DNA of 64,000 nt from NCBI RefSeq assembly GCF_000373765.1, contig NZ_KB892381.1:175321-239320 (forward strand), in the 5' to 3' direction. A model generated the notes under the pieces. The model saw nothing but the letters and a program-made list of their open reading frames with translations, was not told the DNA's origin and ran no database searches. Origin of the DNA: Legionella shakespearei DSM 23087. GTDB lineage: Bacteria; Pseudomonadota; Gammaproteobacteria; Legionellales; Legionellaceae. Both the position numbers and the translations under genes were made by a program. Below are positions 18,740 through 27,998 of this stretch, in pieces (position 1 is the first letter of the stretch; each line of letters begins with the position of its first letter).

Positions 18740-18781
18740 AAACAGTAAGAAGTGAGGTGGGAATCGAAAGCAATAAATCCT

Positions 18782-19213
18782 TGCTGGGTTGTAGCCCGGT
18801 CTGCTTGCAGCCGGGATCGAAGTGGTAACGAATTCAATAAGTTTCAGAACAAAAGAACCCCATTGATCTGCGAATGAATAAGAGGTTTAAGGTGAATAAT
18901 CAACACTGGAGTACATCGAACTGTTCCGCTCCCTCACGGTCGCGGCTCGGTTTTCGTGCATTCGTAGATACTTCATCGTGCACCGGAAACCGAGCCGCGA
19001 CCGTGAGGGAGCGGAACAGTTATACTGGCAAAAGGACAGTGTTTCTGCCCTGACCACCTGGTTCCCTCGGACAAGCCGAGGGAGGTCGGAATCAATCCCG
19101 GATTGTGTTCTCAGAGATGTGTTGCAGCCGGGATCAAACAAGCACTATTTCAGCGGGTACTGCTTATAAAGTTCGTTGCCACTTCGATCCCGGCTGCAAG
19201 CAGACCGGGCTAC
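18782..19213. repeat. right copy of direct repeat, complete nested palindrome
   Basis: Outer 42-bp arms at 18791-18832 and 19172-19213 are family A REP halves (GTAGCCCGGTCTGCTTGCAG and complement) extended by GGTAACGAA/TTCGTTGCC. Inside is a family G palindrome (18919-18960 with 18979-19021, about 41-bp arms) and a further dyad CCCTCGG-ACAAG-CCGAGGG. Positions 18782-19121 repeat 17401-17749 in direct orientation. The structure suggests one element inserted into the loop of another. Confidence 0.88.
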
Positions 19214-19238
19214 AGCAGACCGGGCCACACAGCAAAAC

Positions 19239-20027
19239 TTAACCTAAATCACTCATAGTAGACACAGCATGATAACCAGCATCTACATGAACCACTTCAC
19301 CAGTGATACCAGAGGCTAAATCTGAGCATAGGAACGCAGCAGCATTACCTACTTCATCCGCCGTCACGTTTCTTTGCATCGGTGTGATGTTGGCGTATGC
19401 AGCCTGAATTTTACGAAAATCTTTGATGCCAGCGGCGGCAAGAGTTTTAATTGGGCCTGCTGATATGGCATTGACTCTCAAACCTCTTGGGCCTAAGCTC
19501 GCTGCCAAATAGCGTACAGACGCTTCCAGACTCGCTTTTGCTATTCCCATCACATTATAGTTAGGTACCGCTTTTTCGGCGCCATAGTAGCTTAAAGTAA
19601 GGATGGAGCCCTGTGTCTCTTCCATCATCGGTAAAGCAGCCTGTGCCAAGCCGACCAGACTGTAAGCACTGATATCATGAGCAATTCTGAAGCCTTCTCT
19701 ATTAGAGCATTCAATAAAATCACCACTGATTTGATCCGCTGGTGCAAAGGCTACAGAATGAATGAGTACATCCAGTTTATCCCAATGCTTGCCCAGATCT
19801 TGAAAAAGGTTATTAATGTCTTCATCACGTGCTACATCACAGGGAAAGGTGAGGGTTGAATTAAATTCAGCCGCCATGGTTTCTACACGAGATTGTAATT
19901 TTTCATTTTGATAGGTAAAAGCCAGTTCAGCTCCTTGAGCATGGAATGCCTTTGCAATACCGTATGCTATGGAACGATTACTTGCCAATCCAATAATTAA
20001 TGCCTTTTTTCCTGTTAAAAAACCCAC
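19239..20027 (-). CDS. fabI: enoyl-[acyl-carrier-protein] reductase (NADH)
   Basis: Last reductive step of each fatty-acid elongation cycle; an SDR-fold enzyme. It shows the atypical FabI nucleotide-binding start [11 protein letters not shown] and the active-site pair in Y-N-V-M-G-I-A-K (Tyr-x6-Lys), then S-A-G-P-I-K-T-L-A. 262 aa, as in E. coli. The start is GTG at 20027, with AAGGAG 6 bp upstream. It follows udk by 16 bp on the same strand, so the two are co-transcribed. Confidence 0.97.
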   Translation of the reverse strand: MGFLTGKKALIIGLASNRSIAYGIAKAFHAQGAELAFTYQNEKLQSRVETMAAEFNSTLTFPCDVARDEDINNLFQDLGKHWDKLDVLIHSVAFAPADQISGDFIECSNREGFRIAHDISAYSLVGLAQAALPMMEETQGSILTLSYYGAEKAVPNYNVMGIAKASLEASVRYLAASLGPRGLRVNAISAGPIKTLAAAGIKDFRKIQAAYANITPMQRNVTADEVGNAAAFLCSDLASGITGEVVHVDAGYHAVSTMSDLG

Positions 20028-20043
20028 AGTGTTCTCCTTGCTG

Positions 20044-20679
20044 TTATTCTTTGGTGTGTGTTGCTAATAATTCACGCATTTTTGCCTGGATCATTTCAAT
20101 AGCAATCCTGTTTTCACCACCGCGTGGAACGATTATATCTGCATAACGGCTTGAGGGCTCAATAAATTGCAAATACATAGGCCTGACCGTAGTTTCATAT
20201 TGGTGCACTACAGATTCGAAAGTCCTGTGACGCTCCACAACGTCTCGCTTCAAGCGGCGAGTCAGACAAATATCAAGTGGGGTAGACATGAAAATACGAA
20301 TGTCCATCACCTCTCTTAATGCTTTATCTGTAAAAAGCAGAATTCCTTCCAGAACAATAATGGCATGTTGTCCAACCGTTCTGGTTTCAGACATGCGTTG
20401 ATGCTTTGAATGTGAGTAAACAGGAATTTCAACAGATTTTCCCTGCCGCAGTTGGCGTAGATGATCGCAGAGCAGGGCATGGTCGAATGATTCTGGATGA
20501 TCGTAGTTAATTTTTTCCCGTTCAGCAAAAGGTAAATGCCCATTGTCTTTATAGTAGGCATCCTCTGATATAACAACAACCTGATCAGATCCCAGTTCGC
20601 TTACTATGGTATTTGCCAAGAGACTTTTGCCTGACGCAGATGGGCCAGAAATTCCAATTATTATCGCTTGTTTAGTCAT
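20044..20679 (-). CDS. udk: uridine kinase
   Basis: Phosphorylates uridine and cytidine in pyrimidine salvage. P-loop G-P-S-A-S-G-K-S near the N-terminus; S-E-D-A-Y-Y-K (base-binding) and R-R-x-x-R-D (lid: [10 protein letters not shown]) follow. The frame is open from a TTG at 20706, but the ATG at 20679 ([12 protein letters not shown]) gives 211 residues and fits the family (E. coli 213). Upstream gene of the udk-fabI pair. Confidence 0.95.
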   Translation of the reverse strand: MTKQAIIIGISGPSASGKSLLANTIVSELGSDQVVVISEDAYYKDNGHLPFAEREKINYDHPESFDHALLCDHLRQLRQGKSVEIPVYSHSKHQRMSETRTVGQHAIIVLEGILLFTDKALREVMDIRIFMSTPLDICLTRRLKRDVVERHRTFESVVHQYETTVRPMYLQFIEPSSRYADIIVPRGGENRIAIEMIQAKMRELLATHTKE

Positions 20680-20706
20680 AATGATATCGTTAAAAAATTT
20701 GTGCAA

Positions 20707-21091
20707 ATGGTAAAGCTATTCTGCGTTAAATTCAATCTTATAAGTTAAGTTAATGCGAGATTGGGAGTAAGTCAGTTTAGTCGGTATTCCCGGTTGCAAG
20801 CAACTGGGCTACAGTACTGTAAATACTCATTATTAATTGACCGTTAACAGGGGTTAAAAAAGACTCTTATGAGTAATTATATACCAGTGTGACGAGAAGT
20901 AAGTGAGAACCAGGGATTTGCTCATTGATATGAAAGAGATAGCTGAAAGCGGAACCAGGCGGAGCAGTGGAGGGGAAATAAAATTTGTTTCTTGAAAAAC
21001 TATCCCTTCGCGTTCGTGACCTGGATTTCTACCACGAACGCGCCGCATTAAAAAAAGGAATTTTGAAGCTGTTATTCAGTCACTTTACACT
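20707..21091. other. intergenic region between the phosphatase gene and udk
   Basis: No credible gene. A family A REP half lies at 20787-20812 (ends CTGGGCTAC). A strong hairpin CGCGTTCGTG (21009-21018) with CACGAACGCG (21033-21042) stands 50 bp beyond the phosphatase stop and may limit its transcript, though no T-run follows it on that strand. Confidence 0.5.
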
Positions 21092-22726
21092 TTAAACGTC
21101 AAAACCTGACTTAAACGCATTTAAAACCTCAGGCAAGGGTTTGCCAACTGTTGCTGAAGGTGACTTAATTAATAACAAGGCAGACAAAGTTGCTGCTATA
21201 TCCGTGGTATAGACCGGCCTGGCAAGGCGCTTTGCCTTAAATCCTGGATTGGCAAAAAGCATGGGAACATAGCTGTCATATTGCCAGGGGCTGCCATGAG
21301 CAACTCTGTCTTCATTCTGCGCTCCGTGAGATTGATAAGGAGGTTGAACTATGTAGACATCTCCAGAACGATAAGGATAAGCCATCTTATCCACTTTAGC
21401 GCTGAGCCAATCTTTTTCGGTATTAGCCATTGGCAATACAAAGGCTTTAAATACGCCAGGCTGATGATTCAATGCATTGGCAACAGAATTGCTGACTTCA
21501 GTTAAATTCAGTTTATGCTCATTAATAATCTGGTGATCCAAATAAACATAAGGTGGTGTGATAGACATCAACGTCTGCTCAGGAAGCTGATATTTTTCTC
21601 TCAAATACACCCGAATCGTTCTTTCTGCCTGAGCGCTATTTACCGGTTTGATTTCAGCAATATGATGCGCTTTCAGATAAGAAGGAGTATCACTGACCCC
21701 ATGGTCAGCAGTCAGGATGATAAGCGTGTTTTCAAGACCTACTTGCTTATCTATTACAGAAAACAGATGGGCTAAAGTCTTATCAAGTTGCAGTAAATTA
21801 TCTTCCGCTTCCACACTGTTGGGACCAAACTGATGACCTATAGCGTCAACTGCAGAAAAGCTGATTGCCAGATAGTCAGTATTTTTATCGGATACACCAA
21901 TATGTTCCTCAACTAAAAGCTGCTCTGCAAAATCAGCCGTCAGTTGGTCCGCCTTGGGTGAACGGGACAGTGATTTGAAATAGGCCTCTGATGGAGGATT
22001 CATGATGTGATGAGGGAAGGTTTGGCCGAAATTGCCATAATCGTGTTTAAAGGGAGGGTTATTGGCATTTTGATAGCTGGTTTTTGGCAGGCTGAGATTC
22101 CAGTCGTAGGCTTCAGGCTTATATTGCTTGTTCCAATTCTGCACCCACAATGGATATTGGGAATAATAATAGGTGCTGGTTACAAATCCGCCATTGGTTT
22201 TATCAAACCAGAACGCTTTACCTGCATGTCCTGCCAAAGTAATGGCTGCTCTGTCTTTCAGAGATACGGCAAATGCTTTTCCTTTATTGGCAAGTACTAT
22301 CTCATCACTCAGGGTCGATGCTTTTAAATTACGTGGCGAACGTCCCTCAATCACCGTTTTGGTATGGGGGGTAGGCAGTAGGGCAGATTTTTGATCAGCC
22401 ATGCAATAAGTCAATTTTTTTGTTTTTCTGTCATACCAGTCATTATCCACAACACCATGTAGGGCCGGATAACTTCCCGTAGCAATAGTGGCATGGCCAG
22501 CGCAAGTAGTCGTGTTGGCATGTGGGTGATGCGCATTATGATAATCAATGCCATGCGCGAGTAAATAATTAAAACCTGATGGGCCAAATTGCTGTTGGTG
22601 TTTGTGAATTAAATCGCCACGCAATTGATCCACAACAAGCTGGACTATCAATTTGGGTTGGCTGTTTTCAGCATGGCTCCAAAGGGAGAGCAAAGAAAGT
22701 AAAGAACCGACAAAAATCTGTTTCAT
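21092..22726 (-). CDS. PafA-like periplasmic alkaline phosphatase family protein
   Basis: Alkaline phosphatase superfamily, similar to the PafA group of phosphomonoesterases. Signal peptide (residues 1-19, ...WSHA), metal ligands D33 in V-V-D-Q-L-R-G-D, probable nucleophile Thr74 in T-C-A-G-H-A, and later ligands in S-A-V-D-A-I-G-H and L-T-A-D-H-G-V. 544 aa is close to PafA (~540). Probably releases phosphate in the periplasm or outside the cell. It stands alone, flanked by repeat-rich gaps. Substrate range cannot be told from sequence; a nucleotide pyrophosphatase-like activity is the main alternative. Confidence 0.82.
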   Translation of the reverse strand: MKQIFVGSLLSLLSLWSHAENSQPKLIVQLVVDQLRGDLIHKHQQQFGPSGFNYLLAHGIDYHNAHHPHANTTTCAGHATIATGSYPALHGVVDNDWYDRKTKKLTYCMADQKSALLPTPHTKTVIEGRSPRNLKASTLSDEIVLANKGKAFAVSLKDRAAITLAGHAGKAFWFDKTNGGFVTSTYYYSQYPLWVQNWNKQYKPEAYDWNLSLPKTSYQNANNPPFKHDYGNFGQTFPHHIMNPPSEAYFKSLSRSPKADQLTADFAEQLLVEEHIGVSDKNTDYLAISFSAVDAIGHQFGPNSVEAEDNLLQLDKTLAHLFSVIDKQVGLENTLIILTADHGVSDTPSYLKAHHIAEIKPVNSAQAERTIRVYLREKYQLPEQTLMSITPPYVYLDHQIINEHKLNLTEVSNSVANALNHQPGVFKAFVLPMANTEKDWLSAKVDKMAYPYRSGDVYIVQPPYQSHGAQNEDRVAHGSPWQYDSYVPMLFANPGFKAKRLARPVYTTDIAATLSALLLIKSPSATVGKPLPEVLNAFKSGFDV

Positions 22727-22853
22727 ATGAGGTCACTCATTCTAAAAAATGAATTAGTGCGTAAATTACATCAAACCAGAGGTTGAAAGCAATGAAATCT
22801 CGATGAAAGTGACCACAGAAACAAGGCTGTTCGCATAAACAGGACAACCCCAT

Positions 22854-22920
22854 GTAGCCCGGTCTGCTTGCAGCCGGGAATTGTGCCACTTCGATCCCGG
22901 CTGCAAGCAGACCGGACTAC
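22854..22920. repeat. REPIN-like inverted REP pair, family A
   Basis: GTAGCCCGGTCTGCTTGCAG through to the inverse ending GGACTAC. Each half folds as CCCGG-T-CTGC/GCAG-CCGGG. Other pairs or halves: 18791-19213, 29225-29252, 44560-44625, 52615-52677, 63929-63972. Confidence 0.87.
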
Positions 22921-22940
22921 GAACCCATTTTCTCCCCCTC

Positions 22941-23056
22941 CGATCCACGTCGTCCTGAGCGCGTCTTTTGGCGCGAAGGATCTCCCGAAAGCGGCATGGT
23001 GCCAGTACTTGGAGATCCTTCATGCCAAAAGACGCGTTCAGGACGACGTGGATCGG
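22941..23056. repeat. family F palindrome
   Basis: CGTCGTCCTGAGCGCGTCTT on the left and its complement on the right form ~45-bp arms around a ~24-bp loop that includes GGCATGGTGCCAGTAC. Copies at 29093-29197, 39837-39941, 58465-58567, 62444-62547 and a half at 44648-44704. In the 552-bp gap 22727-23278 it lies next to the family A pair; the last ~200 bp before the next gene are AT-rich and presumably hold its promoter. Confidence 0.88.
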
Positions 23057-23278
23057 GGGAGGGATCGAAGAGACTGTTGCTAACAGGCCGAGCTAAAAAA
23101 CCAATAAAAAATCTAATTTTTATTTATAAAAATCAAACGCTTGAAAATTAATTAGATAGTAAAAAGAAAACACATGACGAACATAATGAATTAGTTTAAA
23201 CTGAGTCCGGTGAAAGAAATTCACTAGAATCTGGCAACAGATTCTAAATCCTGTTCATGGAGTTTAAGGAGAATAAAG

Positions 23279-23983
23279 ATGTCTTTTGAATTGGTAGCTT
23301 ATGATAAGTTAAAGACTAGTGTTAGGGAAAGTGTTAAGACATTGGTTCTGCATCACAATAAAGATCAAAAAATCAATCCTGAGAAATTAGAAGAAGCAGT
23401 TAAAGATCTGCCTATCGAAAGAAAATCTCAGGCACTCTTATTGTTAAAAACAATTGAACTCTTGGATAAAACTGTCGACATGACAGTGAAATCTCGTGTA
23501 TTAAATGCACTATGTTATTTCATCCATCAGAAAATCGATGATTCTTACAAAAACAGTTACAACCCATTGGTAAGTAGCGAGCGAAGTAATTTTTACACCT
23601 CATTAACTACCGCCCTGGAGCTGACTAAAGAGAATCAGCCTGGTAAAAATGATTTGGTTGATATGTACGGAGAATTGATTCATTTCTTTAAACAGCATGT
23701 TTATATTCATGCCGACCCCAGAAAAGGTTATATGGGAGACCAGCCTTTTGCTCTGGAAGGTTATGACGTTTTAGCAGACATCAAGACACTTATTAAAAAA
23801 GTACGCGATGTAGAAGTTGAATTAGTTGACGCTGCTGAAGAAAAGCGCCAGCAACAATTAAAGCCTAAAGCATCTACGGGTATTTTAGGTGGTCTTTTTG
23901 GTGGTGGCGCTACTGGCACTACCAGCAGCAAACATAAAGCTAAAAAGGAAGAAGCAGCAGTAGTAACAGCTGGTCCTCAGTAA
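23279..23983 (+). CDS. orphan helical protein, effector candidate
   Basis: 234 residues, no family recognised with certainty. Residues 1-190 look alpha-helical and highly charged, without signal peptide or membrane segments. The C-terminal ~45 residues change to a flexible Gly/Thr-rich stretch (GGLFGGGATGTTSSKHKAKK) ending in E-E-A-A, a pattern of short acidic and small residues often seen in Dot/Icm substrates. Strong AAGGAGAA site 7 bp upstream of the ATG. I recall, but could not check, that the L. pneumophila lon-gshA neighbourhood contains the effector Lem14; that would be the first comparison to make. Confidence 0.7.
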   Translation: MSFELVAYDKLKTSVRESVKTLVLHHNKDQKINPEKLEEAVKDLPIERKSQALLLLKTIELLDKTVDMTVKSRVLNALCYFIHQKIDDSYKNSYNPLVSSERSNFYTSLTTALELTKENQPGKNDLVDMYGELIHFFKQHVYIHADPRKGYMGDQPFALEGYDVLADIKTLIKKVRDVEVELVDAAEEKRQQQLKPKASTGILGGLFGGGATGTTSSKHKAKKEEAAVVTAGPQ

Positions 23984-23995
23984 GCAAACGGCCTT

Positions 23996-24031
23996 TTTCT
24001 GGTGTTATCAATCTTGTGATAACACCAGAAA
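23996..24031. terminator. hairpin between convergent genes, possible bidirectional terminator
   Basis: Perfect 15-bp arms TTTCTGGTGTTATCA (23996-24010) and complement (24017-24031) with a 6-base loop, placed between the convergent orphan gene and the rhodanese gene. No long T-run follows on either strand, so efficiency is uncertain. Confidence 0.6.
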
Positions 24032-24041
24032 TGCAATATTG

Positions 24042-24374
24042 TTACTGTTCTACCGGGTATCCATACATAGCCCACTCAACTATTCCGCCATCAACGGAAT
24101 AAACAGTCTCATATCCTATGTCCATCAGACTCTGGGCTGCATATAAAGAGCGGACGCCACCACGGCAGTGCAGATAAATCGGATGGGTTTTGTCTGCAAT
24201 TTTTGCATGTATAGAGCCAGCAATTTCATCTTTCGGCATATGCAGCGCACCAGGAATCCTTATATCTTGCCATTCTTCAAGCTCACGTACATCAATTAAA
24301 CACAAATCCGGTTGTGCATCCATTTTGGTTTTAAGTTCATGGACGTCTACAGTTTTAATATTATGCTTTGTCAT
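24042..24374 (-). CDS. single-domain rhodanese-like sulfurtransferase
   Basis: 110 residues forming one rhodanese domain: L-I-D-V-R-E near residues 26-31, H-M-P in the middle, and the active-site loop H-C70-R-G-G-V-R, with Cys70 as the persulfide-carrying residue. Cytosolic. It overlaps the stop of the small membrane-protein gene upstream by 14 bp, so the two are translated together. Sulfur donor and acceptor are unknown; GlpE/PspE-like roles are possible. Confidence 0.88.
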   Translation of the reverse strand: MTKHNIKTVDVHELKTKMDAQPDLCLIDVRELEEWQDIRIPGALHMPKDEIAGSIHAKIADKTHPIYLHCRGGVRSLYAAQSLMDIGYETVYSVDGGIVEWAMYGYPVEQ

Positions 24375-24642
24375 AACGGGTTTCTCTCATAGCAGGTCGG
24401 GTTAAAGTAGAATGATGGAGCAGCCAATAAATGGTCGCAGTGAATACACCACCGATTAAAGTAGCAAAAGCCCAGGTTGGCGCAGAAACTAAAACCGGTT
24501 TTAACCCCAGTCTATATAAATTTCCAGCATCGCGGGCAACTGCTCCGGCAAAAATGAAATGCAAAATACCATTGATTATCATGATAAGATAAAAAAAGGT
24601 TTGAATTTGGCTTCCATATTGTTGTGCTAACTCACCCAGCAT
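24361..24642 (-). CDS. small membrane protein of unknown function
   Basis: 93 residues with two hydrophobic segments (about 15-36 and 52-74). No family recognised. It starts 3 bp after the end of the DMT-transporter gene and overlaps the rhodanese gene by 14 bp, so it belongs to a three-gene unit. The pairing of a small membrane protein with a rhodanese recalls sulfur-trafficking pairs, but the YeeE-type motifs are not seen. Confidence 0.65.
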   Translation of the reverse strand: MLGELAQQYGSQIQTFFYLIMIINGILHFIFAGAVARDAGNLYRLGLKPVLVSAPTWAFATLIGGVFTATIYWLLHHSTLTRPAMRETRYDKA

Positions 24643-24645
24643 GGT

Positions 24646-25581
24646 TCAGGCTCCTAATGGCTGCTTTGATTGTCTCCATGATAACAGAAAAATAGCCGAA
24701 ATAACTAAAGCAATGGCCAGACTTTGGTTCAGTGTAGGTGCTTCATCAAACACTGCATATCCCCAAAACAGGCCGGTTAATGCAACAACGCCGCCAGTTA
24801 AACTGTAAAATACCGGGCCTGCCAGTCGAATCAAGATGAAAAAAAGTAAATAGCCAAGGCTTGAGAGGACTATTTCCAAAACAACCACCTGTTTTACCAG
24901 AGTAAATGGCCCTGATAAAGAATAAAAAGAATTCTGACTGATGACCAGAGGGATGAGCATCAGGGTGGCGGCCAGCAGCATGCCGCTGGCGGCTTGTAAT
25001 GCATTAATTTGTTGTGGCTGTCTTGCTCCTATATAGATAGAACAAAGAGCAAAACTTAAGGGGCTAAGCATGGCCAGTAACGCCCATCCTGAATAGAGGC
25101 CGACAGTATTAATCCCAACGATCAACAGTATGCCCGCCATGCCCAGAACCAATGCTAAAAATCGCCACAGGTCGATTTTCTCCTGTCCGGATAAAATGGC
25201 AAGCGGGTAAACAAGCAAGGGAACTGTATTGACTAAAACAGCCAGTAAACCTGCTGGTATATGGCTGGAAATGAAATAGATATTCGTATTGGGTATTGCG
25301 ATTCCAACCAGTCCGCAAATCAAAAAATAAGGCCAGTGAGCAGGAGAAAATAAAGTGGATTTTTTATCCATGAGACAAATAAGGGTGAGCAATACTGCTG
25401 GTCCCAGTGATTGCCAGAATGCGTAACCTAAGAGCGGCACTCCATTAGTCATGGCAAATTTGGCTAATGTATAGCCCGAACCCCAAATAAAGCCTAATAC
25501 AATCAGCAGCAGTATTGCTTTAATGGATTTGAAGTGAGTCATAGGCTGGTCTGATAAATTGAGAGATAAAGGTTGAGCCAT
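24646..25581 (-). CDS. EamA/DMT-family transporter
   Basis: 311 residues with about ten hydrophobic helices in two EamA repeats; the motif G-F-I-W-G-S-G-Y-T near the N-terminus and G-G-V-V-A-L-T-G-L-F-W-G-Y in the second half are typical of drug/metabolite exporters (RhaT/YdcZ-like). Inner membrane; substrate unknown. AGGATGG precedes the ATG at 25581; the ATG at 25542 would be an alternative. It heads the unit with the small membrane protein and rhodanese genes and is divergent from gshA. Confidence 0.85.
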   Translation of the reverse strand: MAQPLSLNLSDQPMTHFKSIKAILLLIVLGFIWGSGYTLAKFAMTNGVPLLGYAFWQSLGPAVLLTLICLMDKKSTLFSPAHWPYFLICGLVGIAIPNTNIYFISSHIPAGLLAVLVNTVPLLVYPLAILSGQEKIDLWRFLALVLGMAGILLIVGINTVGLYSGWALLAMLSPLSFALCSIYIGARQPQQINALQAASGMLLAATLMLIPLVISQNSFYSLSGPFTLVKQVVVLEIVLSSLGYLLFFILIRLAGPVFYSLTGGVVALTGLFWGYAVFDEAPTLNQSLAIALVISAIFLLSWRQSKQPLGA

Positions 25582-25695
25582 TATGCCATCCTATAAATAA
25601 ATTAACTATAAGATGCAGGGCTTTCACAGATAAGAACTTCCATTTTATCATTAACATCGGTAACATCGAGGCATTAAATTTTTTAGGGAAAGAGC

Positions 25696-26991
25696 ATGAA
25701 TCTTAATGAAATCCCGGTTCCACATTTGACTACAGCTCATTCGGGTCCCTTGCATCATGTGGAAAAAGTCATTTTAAACCATGTTGCAGTTATCGAAGCC
25801 TGGTTCAGGAAAAAATGGAAGGAAACCCCGGCCCCATTGACTTCTTCAGTGGATTTGCGCCATGCAGGATTTAAACTGGCACCGGTGGATACCAATCTTT
25901 TTCCTGCCGGTTTTAATAACCTGAATCCGGATTTTCTTCCTTTATGCATTCAGGCAGCTCAGTCCGTGTTGATTGATAATATTCCAGGATGTACTAAAAT
26001 TCTGATTTTACCTGAAAGCCATACTCGCAATAAATTTTATTTACAAAGTTTAAATGTGATACGCACCATCCTGGTTAAAGCGGGTTTCATTGTCCGCATT
26101 GGCAGCCTGGATCCGGAATTGAAAGATCCTGTTGAAATGGAATTGGAGCACGGCGAGAGTGTGTTGATTGAACCCTTGCAAAGGCAAGGTGACAGGGTAG
26201 GGCTGGATGGTTTTAGTCCTTGTTTCCTTTTATTGAATAACGATTTGTCATCTGGCATCCCCCCTATTTTGGAAGGCATACAGCAACCCATCAGGCCCAC
26301 CGCTAAACTGGGATGGGCATCGCGCTTGAAATCCAGTCATTTTCAGTTTTTTGATGAAGTAGCTCAGGAGTTCGCCGCTTTAATCGATATGGATCCCTGG
26401 CTCATTGATCCCTATTTCAGTGCTATAGATGGCGTTGATTTTATGGCTCAGGAAGGAGTAGAGCAATTGGCGCTTGAAGTAGATAAAATTTTAGCTTTAA
26501 CACGAGATAAATACGCCACTTATGGTATAGAAGACAAACCCTTTGTCGTAGTCAAAGCGGATAATGGTACTTATGGTATGAGCGTGATGATGGTTCATGA
26601 TGGGGAGCAAATCCGTCAATTGAACCGAAAACAACGTACTAAAATGTCTGCGACCAAAGGAAGCCGTAAAGTAGACAGAGTCATGATTCAGGAAGGTGTC
26701 TATACTTTTGAAACCATGCCTGATGGAGCAGTTGCCGAGCCGGTAGTGTACATGATTGGTCAATTTGTCGTGGGCGGATTTTATCGGGTACATCAGGGAA
26801 GGGGAATAGATGAAAATTTAAATGCCCCCGGAATGCACTTTGAGCCTTTGGCTTTTGCCCAGGCCTGTAATATGCCCTGTGATGAACTTGAAGTGATTGA
26901 TTATCCTAACCGTTTTTATGTGTATGGTGTTATTGCCCGATTGGCTGCATTGGCAGCTGCAAGAGAAATCAGGGCTGCGGGAGAAGAGTGA
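25696..26991 (+). CDS. gshA: glutamate-cysteine ligase, PF08886-type
   Basis: First step of glutathione synthesis. This is not the E. coli-type GshA but the separate family first recognised in acidithiobacilli (GshA, PF08886), with blocks such as T-K-I-L-I-L-P-E-S-H-T-R-N and the ATP-grasp-like F-V-V-V-K-A-D-N-G-T-Y-G-M. 431 aa. The assignment is supported by direct coupling to gshB (TGATG overlap). Start at ATG 25696 with GGGAAAG upstream. Cytosolic. Confidence 0.92.
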   Translation: MNLNEIPVPHLTTAHSGPLHHVEKVILNHVAVIEAWFRKKWKETPAPLTSSVDLRHAGFKLAPVDTNLFPAGFNNLNPDFLPLCIQAAQSVLIDNIPGCTKILILPESHTRNKFYLQSLNVIRTILVKAGFIVRIGSLDPELKDPVEMELEHGESVLIEPLQRQGDRVGLDGFSPCFLLLNNDLSSGIPPILEGIQQPIRPTAKLGWASRLKSSHFQFFDEVAQEFAALIDMDPWLIDPYFSAIDGVDFMAQEGVEQLALEVDKILALTRDKYATYGIEDKPFVVVKADNGTYGMSVMMVHDGEQIRQLNRKQRTKMSATKGSRKVDRVMIQEGVYTFETMPDGAVAEPVVYMIGQFVVGGFYRVHQGRGIDENLNAPGMHFEPLAFAQACNMPCDELEVIDYPNRFYVYGVIARLAALAAAREIRAAGEE

Positions 26992-27953
26992 TGAAACTTG
27001 CGGTATTGATGGATCCAATACATCATTTGAAACCTTATAAGGATTCTACGGTTGCGATGATACGCAGTGCCAGAGCATTAGGCTGGTCTTGTGCGTATTT
27101 TACTTTGGAAGATTTGTTCTGCCGCGAAGGTAAGGCTTATGCTCGCGCTCATGACATCACTGTTGGTGATGTACATAGCAGTGGTTGGGCAACAACAACA
27201 GATTTGGGTGAGCAGCCATTAAGTAATTTTGATATTATTTTAATGCGTAAAGATCCTCCTTTTGACATGGAATATATTTACGCCACCTATGCACTCGATC
27301 TTGCTGAGCGGGATGGTGTATTAATAGCCAACAAGCCGCAAAGCCTTCGTGACGCTAATGAAAAATTCTTTACTTTGAATTTCCCCCAGTGCTGTCCAGA
27401 GACTTTGGTTTCCAGAGACATTAACAGATTAAAAGCTTTTTGGAAAAAGCATTCCAATGTCATCTTTAAACCATTGGAGGGCATGGGAGGGAATGCTGTT
27501 TTCCATGTCGATGAGCAGGGTAGAAATTTATCCGTTATTTTGGAAGTACTGACTAAAAGCCAAACGGTTACTATTATGGCTCAGACTTACATACCCGAGA
27601 TAAGCACAGCAGGGGATAAACGTGTCCTTATCATCAATGGAGAACCTGTTCCCTATGCTTTGGCGCGAATTCCCGCCAAAGGGGAATTACGTGGTAATTT
27701 AGCCGCTGGAGCTACAGGTGTAGTGGTACCCATCACGGACAGGGATCGATGGATTTGTGCACAACTGGCACCTACTCTAAAAGCAAAGGGCTTATATTTT
27801 GTCGGTATCGATGTGATCGGTAATTATCTAACCGAAATTAATGTCACCAGCCCAACCTGTGTGCAAGAAATCAGTGCTGAAACAGGCCTGGACATAGCAG
27901 GAGATTACATGCGTTGTCTGGAGCAAATCAAGTCAGGAGTAATAAATATATAA
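26991..27953 (+). CDS. gshB: glutathione synthetase
   Basis: Joins gamma-glutamylcysteine with glycine using ATP. Typical GshB landmarks: V-L-M-D-P-I at the start, L-M-R-K-D-P-P-F-D, N-K-P-Q-S-L-R-D-A-N-E-K, K-P-L-E-G-M-G-G, and the C-terminal E-I-N-V-T-S-P-T-C. 320 aa, usual length. The ATG at 26991 overlaps the gshA stop (TGATG); a GTG three bases earlier is less likely. Confidence 0.97.
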   Translation: MKLAVLMDPIHHLKPYKDSTVAMIRSARALGWSCAYFTLEDLFCREGKAYARAHDITVGDVHSSGWATTTDLGEQPLSNFDIILMRKDPPFDMEYIYATYALDLAERDGVLIANKPQSLRDANEKFFTLNFPQCCPETLVSRDINRLKAFWKKHSNVIFKPLEGMGGNAVFHVDEQGRNLSVILEVLTKSQTVTIMAQTYIPEISTAGDKRVLIINGEPVPYALARIPAKGELRGNLAAGATGVVVPITDRDRWICAQLAPTLKAKGLYFVGIDVIGNYLTEINVTSPTCVQEISAETGLDIAGDYMRCLEQIKSGVINI

Positions 27954-27998
27954 AAAACTGTAGCCTATTTTAAATCAGCCGTGCCCTATCATGATTAC

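Noticed and set aside
18791-19213. CRISPR array
   Set aside because: The repeats are few, inverted and of different families, with no regular spacers and no cas genes.
20680-20706. TTG start of udk at 20706
   Set aside because: The ATG at 20679 fits the family's N-terminus and length.
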